NCBI RefSeq assembly: GCF_002117915.1
Contig: NZ_BDJB01000001.1
Location: forward strand, 209,183-273,182
DNA from: Sphingomonas sp. TZW2008
GTDB taxonomy: Bacteria > Pseudomonadota > Alphaproteobacteria > Sphingomonadales > Sphingomonadaceae
DNA: 64,000 bases
Reading direction: 5' to 3'
Shown here piece by piece: positions 1 to 10,314 of the stretch (within the stretch, counting starts at the first letter, position 1; every line of letters starts with the position of its first letter). Below the pieces are notes generated by a model. That model saw nothing but the letters and a program-made list of their open reading frames with translations. It was not told the DNA's origin and ran no database searches. A program made the position numbers and the translations under genes.

Positions 1-81
1 GCGCTTCAGCTCCTGCACCTTGGTGGTGATCGCCAGCGTCGGCGATGGGCTGATGCGGTCGAGCGCGGCGGAGGTCTTCAT
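1..81 (-). CDS. Aspartate aminotransferase, N-terminal fragment (partial)
   Basis: Only the first 27 codons lie in the window; the gene runs off the left edge. The translation begins MKTSAALDRISPSPTLAITT, which matches the usual N-terminus of class I PLP-dependent aspartate aminotransferases of the AspC/AatA type in alphaproteobacteria. Such enzymes interconvert aspartate and 2-oxoglutarate with oxaloacetate and glutamate in the cytoplasm. An AGGAG ribosome-binding site sits about 8 bases before the ATG. It lies just downstream of the pabB-pabC fusion on the same strand. The PLP lysine and other catalytic residues are outside the window, so the identification rests on the N-terminal signature alone. 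Confidence 0.7.
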   Translation of the reverse strand, partial: MKTSAALDRISPSPTLAITTKVQELKR

Positions 82-108
82 CGGGGCGGCTCCTGTGGGG
101 CGCCGCGG

Positions 109-1887
109 CTATAGCGATCCGGCGTCCGATGTCGCAACCGCAACAATCGCCGGCATCAGGCCACGCAGCGCATTGCCGAGAAAGAAGCCGCCGCAGAGAT
201 CGTCCGCGCGCAGATCGTGCTCGACCGCGCGGCCGCTCTCGAGCAGCTCGGCGCGCAGCACGCCGGGCAGCAGCCCGCGACGCGATGGCGGCGTCAGTAA
301 GCGGCCATCGCGCGCAACGAAGACGTTGGTAAAGCTCCCTTCGGTGACGAAACCGTCGGGATCGACGAACACCACCTCGTCCATTCCCGACGCGCGCCGC
401 GCGGCGTCGTAGAAGGCGCGGTCGCTCGTCTTGTGGCGCAGGCGATAATCATGCGTCGCGACCGGCAGCGGGACGATCACCGTGCGAAGCGCCGCCTCAC
501 GAGCTGCCGGCAGCGGCGCGACCTCGATCGCGATTCCGCCAGCGCGCGCGGCGAGCAGACGAACGCGCGCAGGGTGGCGCAACCGGAAGGTCGCCGCCTG
601 CAATTCGTTGCGCGCATCGTGCCGGTCGAAGCGGTAGCCGAGCGCCGCGGCACTGTCGCGCATCCGCGCCAGGTGGCGCTCGATCAGCAGGATGCCCTCG
701 GCGGGATCGAATCGCATCGTCTCGATCAGATCGGGATCGTGCTGGCCGTGCGTCAGGAACACGCCCTTCGCCAGCGCCTCGTCCCACTCGGCATCGGGCT
801 GGCTGTCGGCGACGATGCCGCCGCCGAGCCCCAGCGTCGCACGCTGCTCACCGGGGTGTACCAGAAGCGTACGGATCGCGACGTTGAATTGCGCCTCGTC
901 CTCCGCGAGATACCCGATCGATCCCGTATAAGCCCCCCGCGGACCCTTCTCAACGTCTCCGATCACCTGCATCGCGCGTACCTTCGGCGCCCCGGTGATC
1001 GATCCGCAGGGGAACAGCGCCTCAAGCACGTCGATCGCATCCTTGCCCGCCGCGAGCTCGGCGGTGACGGTGGAGGTCATTTGATGCACGGTGGGGAAGT
1101 GCTCGACCTCGAACAGCCTGGGCACCGCGACGCTGCCCGCCACCGCGACGCGCGACAGATCATTGCGCATCAGGTCGACGATCATCAGGTTTTCCGCGCG
1201 CTGCTTCTCGTCCGCCGCCAACGCCTCGGCAGCGGCAGCATCCTGCGCCGGGTCCTGCTCGCGTCGCGCCGTCCCCTTCATCGGGCGGCAGACGAGCGTG
1301 CCGTCGGCGAGTTGGAAGAACAGCTCCGGCGAGAAGGACAGAAGCGTTTCCTCGCCGGTTGCGACGATGCCGCCCCAGCCGGCCTGCGCGCGGCCGCGCA
1401 CCGCGGCGTAGAGCGCCAGCGGATCGCCAAGGAACGGCACCGCGGCACGGAAGGTGAGATTGGCCTGGTAGATGTCGCCCGCGCGGATCAGATCGCTGAC
1501 TTGCGCCAGCATCGCGTCATAGTCGGCACGCGTCACGTCGGGGATCGGCGGCGTGATCCGCGCCCCCGCCGGATCGGGAAGCAGCGCGGCCACGTCGCTC
1601 ACCGCCGCATGCCCGTCGAACACGCCGAACCAGACGAGCGGCGTCGGGGCCTCATGCGATGTCGCGGCGCTCGGCTCTAACGCGGCGCCAGCCTCGTACG
1701 ACAGGAACCCAGCAATCTCGCGTCCGCCGTGGATCGCAGCGCGGGCCGCCGCAAGCACCGGGCGAACCTCGGCCTGGCTGTACGCGGCGATGATCGCTGC
1801 CGGCCGGGTATACAGCCGCGCCGCCGCGCTGCCGGGCCGAGCGTCGTCGATCAGCACGAAGGGCGCGGCGGGATGCGCAATGGCCAT
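109..1887 (-). CDS. pabB: Aminodeoxychorismate synthase component I fused to 4-amino-4-deoxychorismate lyase (PabB-PabC fusion)
   Basis: A 592-residue bifunctional enzyme of folate (p-aminobenzoate) synthesis. The N-terminal ~370 residues are a chorismate-binding domain with the motifs PMKGTARR, ENLMIVDLMRNDLSRV and CGSITGAPKV, expected to convert chorismate to aminodeoxychorismate using ammonia from a PabA partner encoded elsewhere. The rest is a fold-IV PLP lyase domain that would release pyruvate to give p-aminobenzoate; visible motifs are LRHKTSDRAFYD (candidate PLP lysine) and VTEGSFTN. The fused architecture is common in alphaproteobacteria. The start at MAIAHPAAPF is preferred over an upstream in-frame extension because the extra residues are arginine-rich and unlike the family. 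It is transcribed divergently from the S9 peptidase gene. Confidence 0.93.
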   Translation of the reverse strand: MAIAHPAAPFVLIDDARPGSAAARLYTRPAAIIAAYSQAEVRPVLAAARAAIHGGREIAGFLSYEAGAALEPSAATSHEAPTPLVWFGVFDGHAAVSDVAALLPDPAGARITPPIPDVTRADYDAMLAQVSDLIRAGDIYQANLTFRAAVPFLGDPLALYAAVRGRAQAGWGGIVATGEETLLSFSPELFFQLADGTLVCRPMKGTARREQDPAQDAAAAEALAADEKQRAENLMIVDLMRNDLSRVAVAGSVAVPRLFEVEHFPTVHQMTSTVTAELAAGKDAIDVLEALFPCGSITGAPKVRAMQVIGDVEKGPRGAYTGSIGYLAEDEAQFNVAIRTLLVHPGEQRATLGLGGGIVADSQPDAEWDEALAKGVFLTHGQHDPDLIETMRFDPAEGILLIERHLARMRDSAAALGYRFDRHDARNELQAATFRLRHPARVRLLAARAGGIAIEVAPLPAAREAALRTVIVPLPVATHDYRLRHKTSDRAFYDAARRASGMDEVVFVDPDGFVTEGSFTNVFVARDGRLLTPPSRRGLLPGVLRAELLESGRAVEHDLRADDLCGGFFLGNALRGLMPAIVAVATSDAGSL

Positions 1888-1973
1888 CGTCGCGCAATGC
1901 CCGCGCGGGTCGCGCGCGGCAAGGCTGTGCGTCCGTAGCGCCGCCGGCCATTTACGCGTGCAACGGCGGCGGC

Positions 1974-3959
1974 ATGCGCCGGCTTGCGGCACGACCGTTC
2001 GGCGCGCTAGCAGGTGTCATGCTCCGATCAGCCACCGCCATCGCCGCCCTCGCTTTCTCCTCGCTCGGCGCCGCCGCCCCGGCGGTCGCGCAGGTCATGA
2101 AGCCCGCAGCGATTACCGCGGACGGCGTACCCGCGATACCTGCGACACTGGCCGAGAAGCTGCGGCCGTATCTTGAAGCGCGATCGGCGAGCGCGGTCGA
2201 TTGGAACCCGGTCGACCGGTCACTGCTCGTCTCGACCCGCTTCGCCAACGTGGCGCAGCTGCATACCGTCGCCAGCCCGCTCGCGATGCGGCGCCAGATC
2301 ACCTTCGAGACCGATCGGATCGGCACCGCTGCCTACTCCAAGTCGGGCGACGTGCTGCTCGTGCAAAAGGACACCGGCGGCGGCGAGTTCTTCCAGCTGT
2401 ACACGCTCAAGGACGGGCGGCTCACCCTCCTCACCGACGGTAAGAGCCGCAACGAGTTCAACGCGTGGAGCCACGACGGCCGGCTGGTCGGCTATTCCTC
2501 GACCCGCCGTAACGGCGCCGACAGCGACCTCTACGTCGTCGACCCGCGCGACCCCAAGACCGATCGGCTGGTCGCGCAGGTGAAGGGCGGCGGCTGGGGC
2601 ATCGCCGATTTCGCGCCCGACGGCCGGACGGCGGTGGTCGGCGAATATCTCTCGGTGCAGAAGTCGAACCTCCACACGCTCGATCTGGCGACGGGCAGAC
2701 TGACGCCGCTGACCGATCCCAAGGCGCAGGTGGCATGGGGCGGCGCGCGATATGCGCCCGACGGCACCTTGTGGGTGACGAGCGACGAGGGGTCGGACGT
2801 CCAGCGGCTCGGGACGCTCGATACCAGGACGGGCGCGTTCCGCGCGGTCACGCCGCCGGGCAAGTGGGACGTCGACGAGTTCGAGGTCGCCGACGACGGC
2901 CGCTTCATCGCCTATGCCACCAACGAGGCGGGCATCGGCAGGCTCAAGCTGCTGGATCCCAAAACCGGTCGATCGCGCGACGTGATGGGTCTGCCGCAGG
3001 GCGTCGTCGGCGGAATCAGCATCGCGCCGTGGGGGGCGATCGCGGTGACGGTGAGCAGCGCGGGCACGCCGGGCGACGTCTTCGTCGTCGATCCGGCGAC
3101 GCTGGCGGTGACGCGCTGGACCGAGAGCGAGACCGGCGGGCTCGATGCGGCGAAGAACGTCGCACCCGAACTCGTCACGGTGAAGAGCTTCGACGGCGAA
3201 GCGGTGACGGGGTTCCTCTATCGCCCCGACGTGAAGAAATTTCCGGGCAAGCGGCCGCTGCTGATCGACATCCACGGCGGACCGGAGGGGCAGACGCGGC
3301 CGAGCTATCGCGGCGCGGCCAATTACTATCTCAACGAGCTCGGCATCGCGCTGTTCTATCCCAACGTGCGTGGCTCGTCGGGGTTCGGCAAACGCTTCAT
3401 CGCGCTCGACAACGGCCCGTTCAAGCGCGAGGATTCGGTGCAGGACATCGGCGCCTTCCTTGATCGCTTCGCCGCCGATCCGCGGATCGATGCGGGCCGC
3501 GTCGGCGTGCAGGGCGGCAGCTACGGCGGCTATATGTGCTACGCCTCGGCGATCCGCTACGGCGCGCGCTTGAAGGGCGCGCAGTGCACCGTCGCGATCT
3601 CCAATTTCGTGACGTTCCTCGAGAACACGCAGAGCTATCGCCGCGACCTCCGCCGCGTCGAATACGGTGACGAGCGCGATCCCGCGCAGAAGGCGAAGCT
3701 GATCGCGATCTCGCCGATGACGCGCGTCAACGAGATCAAGATCCCGCTGCTCGTTGTCACCGGCGCGAACGATCCGCGCGTGCCCAAGTCGGAGGCCGCT
3801 CAGCTCGTCGCGGCGGTGCGCCGCAACGGCGGCACGGCGTGGCACATCGTCGCCGCCGACGAGGGCCACGGCTATGCCAAGAAGGAGAACCGCGACTATT
3901 CGACGCTCGCGGTGCTGACCTTCTGGCAGCAATATCTGCTGGGAGAGAAGGCGCAGTGA
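1974..3959 (+). CDS. Secreted S9 family peptidase (prolyl oligopeptidase / dipeptidyl-peptidase type)
   Basis: A 661-residue serine peptidase with an N-terminal signal peptide ending near APAVAQ, so it is probably periplasmic or secreted. Residues ~60-400 look like the TolB/WD-type beta-propeller (repeated 'PDG' blades) and the last ~250 are the alpha/beta-hydrolase domain. The catalytic triad is visible: Ser516 in GGSYGG, Asp600 in GANDPRVP and His632 in DEGHGY. It should cleave short peptides; the exact specificity (prolyl, acylaminoacyl or dipeptidyl) cannot be read from sequence. An alternative ATG at 2019 gives a shorter, more typical signal peptide. The stop overlaps a possible GTG start of the next gene, suggesting co-translation. 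Confidence 0.92.
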   Translation: MRRLAARPFGALAGVMLRSATAIAALAFSSLGAAAPAVAQVMKPAAITADGVPAIPATLAEKLRPYLEARSASAVDWNPVDRSLLVSTRFANVAQLHTVASPLAMRRQITFETDRIGTAAYSKSGDVLLVQKDTGGGEFFQLYTLKDGRLTLLTDGKSRNEFNAWSHDGRLVGYSSTRRNGADSDLYVVDPRDPKTDRLVAQVKGGGWGIADFAPDGRTAVVGEYLSVQKSNLHTLDLATGRLTPLTDPKAQVAWGGARYAPDGTLWVTSDEGSDVQRLGTLDTRTGAFRAVTPPGKWDVDEFEVADDGRFIAYATNEAGIGRLKLLDPKTGRSRDVMGLPQGVVGGISIAPWGAIAVTVSSAGTPGDVFVVDPATLAVTRWTESETGGLDAAKNVAPELVTVKSFDGEAVTGFLYRPDVKKFPGKRPLLIDIHGGPEGQTRPSYRGAANYYLNELGIALFYPNVRGSSGFGKRFIALDNGPFKREDSVQDIGAFLDRFAADPRIDAGRVGVQGGSYGGYMCYASAIRYGARLKGAQCTVAISNFVTFLENTQSYRRDLRRVEYGDERDPAQKAKLIAISPMTRVNEIKIPLLVVTGANDPRVPKSEAAQLVAAVRRNGGTAWHIVAADEGHGYAKKENRDYSTLAVLTFWQQYLLGEKAQ

Positions 3960-3964
3960 CGACG

Positions 3965-4624
3965 ATGAGCGAACCCGCGCTGCGCGCGATGATCGTGCCG
4001 GTGACGCCGATCGAGCAGAATTGCACGCTAATCTGGTGCACGCGCACGATGAAGGCGGCGGTGATCGATCCGGGCGGCGATCTCGCCAAGATCCGTTCGG
4101 CGGTGGCGCAGGCGGGGGTCACGGTCGAGAAGGTATTGCTGACGCACGGCCATATCGATCACGCCGGCGAGGCGAAGCCGCTTGCCGACGAACTCGGCGT
4201 CGCGATCGAGGGGCCGCACGAAGCGGATCGCTTCTGGCTCGCACGGCTAGCCGACGACGGGCGCAACTGGGGGATCAACGGCGTCCCGTTCGAGCCCGAT
4301 CGCTGGCTCGACGACGGCGATACTGTGACGGTGGGCGACCTGACGCTCGACGTCTATCACACCCCCGGCCACACCGCGGGGCACGTCATCTTCCACCACG
4401 CGCCGTCCAACTTCGCGCAAGTGGGCGATGTGCTGTTCCAGGGCTCGGTCGGGCGCACCGATCTGCCGCAAGGCGATCACCAGACGCTGGTCAACTCGAT
4501 CGTCACCAAGCTGTGGCCGCTGGGTGGGGAAACGGCGTTCATCCCCGGCCACGGCAAGCCATCGACCTTCGCGCACGAGCGGCAGTGGAACATGTTCGTC
4601 AGCGACGATGCCCTGTCGGCATGA
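3965..4624 (+). CDS. MBL-fold hydrolase, glyoxalase II-like (YcbL type)
   Basis: A 219-residue cytoplasmic metallo-beta-lactamase-fold hydrolase. The metal motif HGHIDH is at residues 61-66, with further ligands in HTPGHTAGH and near IPGHGKP at the C-terminus. The length and the lack of the long C-terminal HAGH domain of classical glyoxalase II fit the YcbL-type subgroup, which hydrolyses thioesters such as S-lactoylglutathione; the actual substrate is inferred. A GTG at 3956, overlapping the stop of the S9 peptidase gene, is an alternative start three codons upstream. It probably forms a two-gene unit with that peptidase. Confidence 0.88.
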   Translation: MSEPALRAMIVPVTPIEQNCTLIWCTRTMKAAVIDPGGDLAKIRSAVAQAGVTVEKVLLTHGHIDHAGEAKPLADELGVAIEGPHEADRFWLARLADDGRNWGINGVPFEPDRWLDDGDTVTVGDLTLDVYHTPGHTAGHVIFHHAPSNFAQVGDVLFQGSVGRTDLPQGDHQTLVNSIVTKLWPLGGETAFIPGHGKPSTFAHERQWNMFVSDDALSA

Positions 4625-4704
4625 GGACCTGACGATCGTTTCCTGGGCACGCAGCGGTCACTTAGCCGCGGATGCCGAAATGATTGAAGCGTGAATAGCG
4701 AGGG

Positions 4705-5604
4705 ATGATCGAAGCCGAATTCATCAGCGCGCTGCGCCAGCTGCCGCTGCACCGCGGGGCGGCGGGGCTGGCAGACGACGCCGCCCTGCTCGGCACGCAT
4801 GTCGTCACGACCGACACGCTGGTCGAGGGCGTGCACTTCCTGTCCGACGATCCGCCGGGCGACGTGGCGTGGAAGCTCGTCGCGGTGAACCTGTCCGATC
4901 TCGCCGGCAAGGGCGCGATCCCGGAGGGCGTGCTCCTCAACTATCCGCTATCGGGCGACGCCTGGGACCGCGCTTTCCTCGCAGGACTGCACGCCTCGCT
5001 CGCGGCGATGGATTGCCCGCTGCTCGGCGGCGACACCGTCTCGCTGCCCCCCGGCGCGCCGCGCGTGCTGACGATGACGGCGTTCGGCCGCGACGCGGCC
5101 GCGCCGCTGCGGTCGGGGGCGCGAGCGGGTGACGTCTTGTGGGTGACGGGGACGATCGGCGACGCGGGGGCCGGCCTCGCGGTGGCGCGCGCCGGCGACT
5201 GTACAGGTGAGGGCCCCATGGCGCTGCTCGCCGCATACCGTCGGCCGCAGCCGCGCCTTTCCGAAGGGCGCCGCCTCGCGCCGGTCGCGCGTGCGATGAT
5301 GGACGTGTCCGACGGGCTGCTGATCGACGCGCGGCGCATGGCGGCGGCGAGCGGCCTTGCCGTCACGATCGCGCTCGACGCGGTCCCGCTGTCGCCCGCC
5401 TATCGCGCCTATTCGGGCGACGTGATGGCTGCGGTGACGGCGGGGGACGATTACCAGCTGCTCTGCGCGCTGCCGCCCGATCAGCGCCCGACGGGCCTTG
5501 CGACGCGCATCGGCAGCTTCGCGGCGGGTACAGGCCTGCATCTCACTCGCGCGGGCGTGACGGTCGCCTTGCCGCGTGATCTGGGTTACGAACACCGCGC
5601 CTGA
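4705..5604 (+). CDS. thiL: Thiamine-monophosphate kinase
   Basis: A 299-residue enzyme that phosphorylates thiamine monophosphate to thiamine diphosphate, the last step of cofactor synthesis. Family motifs are clear: DTLVEGVHF near residue 37, VNLSDLAGKGA near residue 61, LLGGDTVS, then MMDVSDGLLIDARR and AGDDYQLLC in the C-terminal half. These hold the Mg-ATP and substrate aspartates of the PurM/ThiL fold. Length is normal. The purine-rich GCGAGGG directly abuts the ATG, so the ribosome-binding site is poorly spaced and the exact start is less certain than the identification. No nusB is seen upstream, although the two are often adjacent in other proteobacteria. Confidence 0.95.
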   Translation: MIEAEFISALRQLPLHRGAAGLADDAALLGTHVVTTDTLVEGVHFLSDDPPGDVAWKLVAVNLSDLAGKGAIPEGVLLNYPLSGDAWDRAFLAGLHASLAAMDCPLLGGDTVSLPPGAPRVLTMTAFGRDAAAPLRSGARAGDVLWVTGTIGDAGAGLAVARAGDCTGEGPMALLAAYRRPQPRLSEGRRLAPVARAMMDVSDGLLIDARRMAAASGLAVTIALDAVPLSPAYRAYSGDVMAAVTAGDDYQLLCALPPDQRPTGLATRIGSFAAGTGLHLTRAGVTVALPRDLGYEHRA

Positions 5605-5713
5605 CCGCGCTTGCGCTTTCCCCCCGGCGGCTTAGGCTCCCCCACAGAAACAAAGGATCGGCGGCCACCACCCGAAGGCGGGGCCGACCGGCGACATTAG
5701 GGGAAGGAATGCG

Positions 5714-7900
<2,187 letters not shown>

Positions 7901-7907
7901 AGCCACG

Positions 7908-7940
7908 CCCGCCGTCCCGCGGTGCGGGCGGGGCGGCGGG
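7908..7940 (+). terminator. Probable terminator after hppA
   Basis: A GC-rich imperfect hairpin lies 8 bases after the hppA stop: CCCGCCG and CCCGC on the left can pair with GCGGG and CGGCGGG on the right, with bulges. It is followed by AAGGTTTCGACTTTTACG, which has only short T runs, so intrinsic termination would be weak. Confidence 0.45.
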
Positions 7941-8122
7941 AAGGTTTCGACTTTTACGCTGTCGGCAGGAGCGGGCTATCGCGCGAGGGCGAGCGGCACC
8001 TGTCCACCTTCGAGTAGCGCCGCAAGCGTCGTCCTGGCCTTTTCGCTGCGGTAAAGATCCGAATTGGCGCTTTCGTTGATCGACATGGACCGTCATCAGC
8101 CGAGCGGAAGGGCGGATGTGCG

Positions 8123-8935
8123 ATGGACATGGATCGGGAAGAGGCTTGCGCGGCCATAGCGCTGCCCGACAGCCTCTCCTCATCGCTGATAGGGTATCGC
8201 TGGGCGCGCAACAGCGTCGGCGAGTCGAGTTGCGAGGTCTACCGGCTGCACGGCAAGAGCGGCGCGCCCGATCTCTACCTCAAGCACGGCCAGGGCGCCT
8301 CTGCCGACGACATTGGCGACGAGATGATCCGACTGCGCTGGCTTGGCGCGCATATGCCGGTTCCAAGCGTCGAAGGCTTCGTCGCGACACGAGACGAGGC
8401 CTGGCTGCTGATGACGGCGCTGCCGGGGCAGACCGCCTATCAGCTTCTCGAGGCGCAGCCCGGCGCGCGCCTCGCGATCGTCGACGCGATCGCGGTCTTC
8501 CTGCGACGGATCCACGCGATACCGACCGAGCGATGCCCGTTCGTCAGCGATCACGTCTTCCGCCTTGCGCAGGCTCGCGACCGGATCGCTGCGGGGCTCG
8601 TCGACGAGGATGATTTCGACGACGAGCGGGCGGGCTGGACGGCGGAGCAGGTGTGGGACGCGATGCAACGCCTGCTGCCGATGGGGGTCGATCGCGTCGT
8701 TACGCACGGCGATTTCTCGCTCGACAATATCCTGATGCTCGATGGCGCGGTGGTCGGGTGTATCGACGTCGGCCGGGCAGGGATCGCGGATCGCTATCAG
8801 GATCTGGCGATTCTGTGGAACTGCCTCGGCGAGTTCGACGCATCGCTGCAGGCGCGGCTTTTCCGGAGCTACGGCAGCGCCGACGTCGACGACCGCAAAC
8901 TCCAGTTTCACCTGCTGCTCGACGAGTTGTTCTGA
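8123..8935 (+). CDS. Aminoglycoside 3'-phosphotransferase, APH(3')-I-like
   Basis: A 270-residue full-length kinase of the APH(3') family, predicted to transfer phosphate from a nucleotide to the 3'-OH of kanamycin-type aminoglycosides. From memory it resembles the plasmid-borne APH(3')-Ia along its whole length, sharing long stretches such as VVTHGDFSLDN, GCIDVGR.GIADRYQDLAIL and WNCLGEF, and it ends LLDELF like that family. The catalytic residues are Asp197 (HGD), Asn202 and Asp215 (IDVGR). Base composition matches its neighbours and no mobile-element sequence flanks it, so it looks like a resident chromosomal gene. Whether it gives resistance, or acts on another substrate, is not shown by sequence. 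The true start could be ATG 8123 or the next ATG two codons on. Confidence 0.93.
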   Translation: MDMDREEACAAIALPDSLSSSLIGYRWARNSVGESSCEVYRLHGKSGAPDLYLKHGQGASADDIGDEMIRLRWLGAHMPVPSVEGFVATRDEAWLLMTALPGQTAYQLLEAQPGARLAIVDAIAVFLRRIHAIPTERCPFVSDHVFRLAQARDRIAAGLVDEDDFDDERAGWTAEQVWDAMQRLLPMGVDRVVTHGDFSLDNILMLDGAVVGCIDVGRAGIADRYQDLAILWNCLGEFDASLQARLFRSYGSADVDDRKLQFHLLLDELF

Positions 8936-9003
8936 CGGGCGCTGCGTCTCCGCGATTGCCTGTGATCCGTGAGCCTTCGCCTCGCCTTGCGCGTTGCAGA
9001 GGC

Positions 9004-10290
9004 ATGGATGATCCGCCGCCCGCCCGTTTTCCGCTTCATCTGCAGATGCTGGCCGGGTTCGTCGTCGGGCTGGCGGGCGGGCTGATCGTCAACGCGGTGG
9101 CGGGCGACGCGTCGTGGGTGGAGACGGTGACGACCTATGTCACCGGGCCGATCGGGCAGATCTTCCTGCGGCTCTTGTTCATGCTGGTGATCCCGCTGCT
9201 GTTCGCCGCGCTCGTCACCGGCGTTGCCGAGATGGGTGATATCGCCGCGCTGAAGAAGGTGGGTCTGCGCACCCTGTTCTTCACCGTCGTGCTCTCGGCC
9301 ATATCAGTTGCGCTGGGGCTAGTGCTGGTGAACGTGATCCGGCCGGGGGCGGGCGTCGATCCGGCGATGGCAAAGGAGCTGCTGGCGCAGGCGGGCGCCG
9401 GCGCGGCGGCGATCGTGCAGGAATCGCGCAAGGCGCCGGGCGCGCTCGAATCGGTGCTCGGCATCGTGCCGACCAACGTGATCCGCGCGGCATCGAGCGA
9501 CGATATCCTGGCGCTGATGTTCTTCGCGCTGGCGTTCGGGATCGGGCTGGTGGTGGTCCGCTCCGACAAGACAAAGGTGCTGCACGACGCGATCGAGGGC
9601 ATCCTGGAGGTGACGATGACGCTGATCGGATTCGTCATCCGCCTCGCCCCGATCGCGGTGGCGTGCTTCATGTTCAACCTGACGGCGGTGTTCGGCGCGG
9701 ACGTGCTCGTGCGGCTGGGTGCGTATATGGGCACGGTGATCGGCGCGCTGCTGATCCAGCTGATCGTCGTCTATTCGGCGGGCGTATGGCTCGCCGCGGG
9801 GATGCGGCCGCTCGCCTTCTTCCGCGGCAGCCAGGAGGCGATGGTGATGGCTTTCTCCAGCGCCTCATCCAACGCCACACTGCCGACCAGCCTGCGCATC
9901 GCGGAGAACGATCTGAAGCTACCGCGCCGCGTCGCGCGCTTCGTGCTGACGATCGGGGCGACCGCGAACCAGAACGGCACCGCGATCTTCGAGGGCGTGA
10001 CAGTGATCTTCCTCGCGCAATTCTTCGGCGTCGAGCTGACGATCGTGCAGCAATTGACGGTGATGCTGGTGTGCATCCTGGGCGGTATCGGGACGGCGGG
10101 GGTGCCGGGCGGTTCGCTGCCGGTGGTGGCGATCATCCTTGGCATGGTGGGCGTGCCGCCGACCGCGATCGGGCTGGTGCTGGGCGTCGACCGGCTGCTC
10201 GACATGTGTCGCACCGCGCTCAACGTGACGGGCGATCTCGCGATCGCGACGATGGTGGCGGGCAACGATCGCGAGGCGGCGGCGCGCTAA
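9004..10290 (+). CDS. Dicarboxylate/amino acid:cation symporter (DAACS family)
   Basis: A 428-residue inner-membrane symporter of the GltP/DctA (SLC1-like) family, which imports C4-dicarboxylates or acidic amino acids with H+ or Na+. Family landmarks are visible: about eight hydrophobic helices, the serine-rich loop FSSASSNATLPTSLR (re-entrant hairpin 1), GATANQNGTAIFEG in helix 7, and GGIGTAGVPGG (hairpin 2), with VDRLLDMCRTALNVTGD near the end supplying the substrate-binding Asp/Arg/Asn. The start at MDDPPPARFPLHL has an AGAGG ribosome-binding site; an in-frame upstream extension overlaps the aminoglycoside kinase gene and is unlikely. A second, more distant member of the family is encoded at 47.9 kb. 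Confidence 0.93.
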   Translation: MDDPPPARFPLHLQMLAGFVVGLAGGLIVNAVAGDASWVETVTTYVTGPIGQIFLRLLFMLVIPLLFAALVTGVAEMGDIAALKKVGLRTLFFTVVLSAISVALGLVLVNVIRPGAGVDPAMAKELLAQAGAGAAAIVQESRKAPGALESVLGIVPTNVIRAASSDDILALMFFALAFGIGLVVVRSDKTKVLHDAIEGILEVTMTLIGFVIRLAPIAVACFMFNLTAVFGADVLVRLGAYMGTVIGALLIQLIVVYSAGVWLAAGMRPLAFFRGSQEAMVMAFSSASSNATLPTSLRIAENDLKLPRRVARFVLTIGATANQNGTAIFEGVTVIFLAQFFGVELTIVQQLTVMLVCILGGIGTAGVPGGSLPVVAIILGMVGVPPTAIGLVLGVDRLLDMCRTALNVTGDLAIATMVAGNDREAAAR

Positions 10291-10314
10291 GCCCGCGCAC
10301 CGCCGTACGCATCG

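Noticed and set aside
2220..3932. A 570-codon minus-strand open frame opposite the S9 peptidase gene
   Set aside because: Arginine- and alanine-rich shadow frame; the plus strand has an intact catalytic triad and signal peptide.
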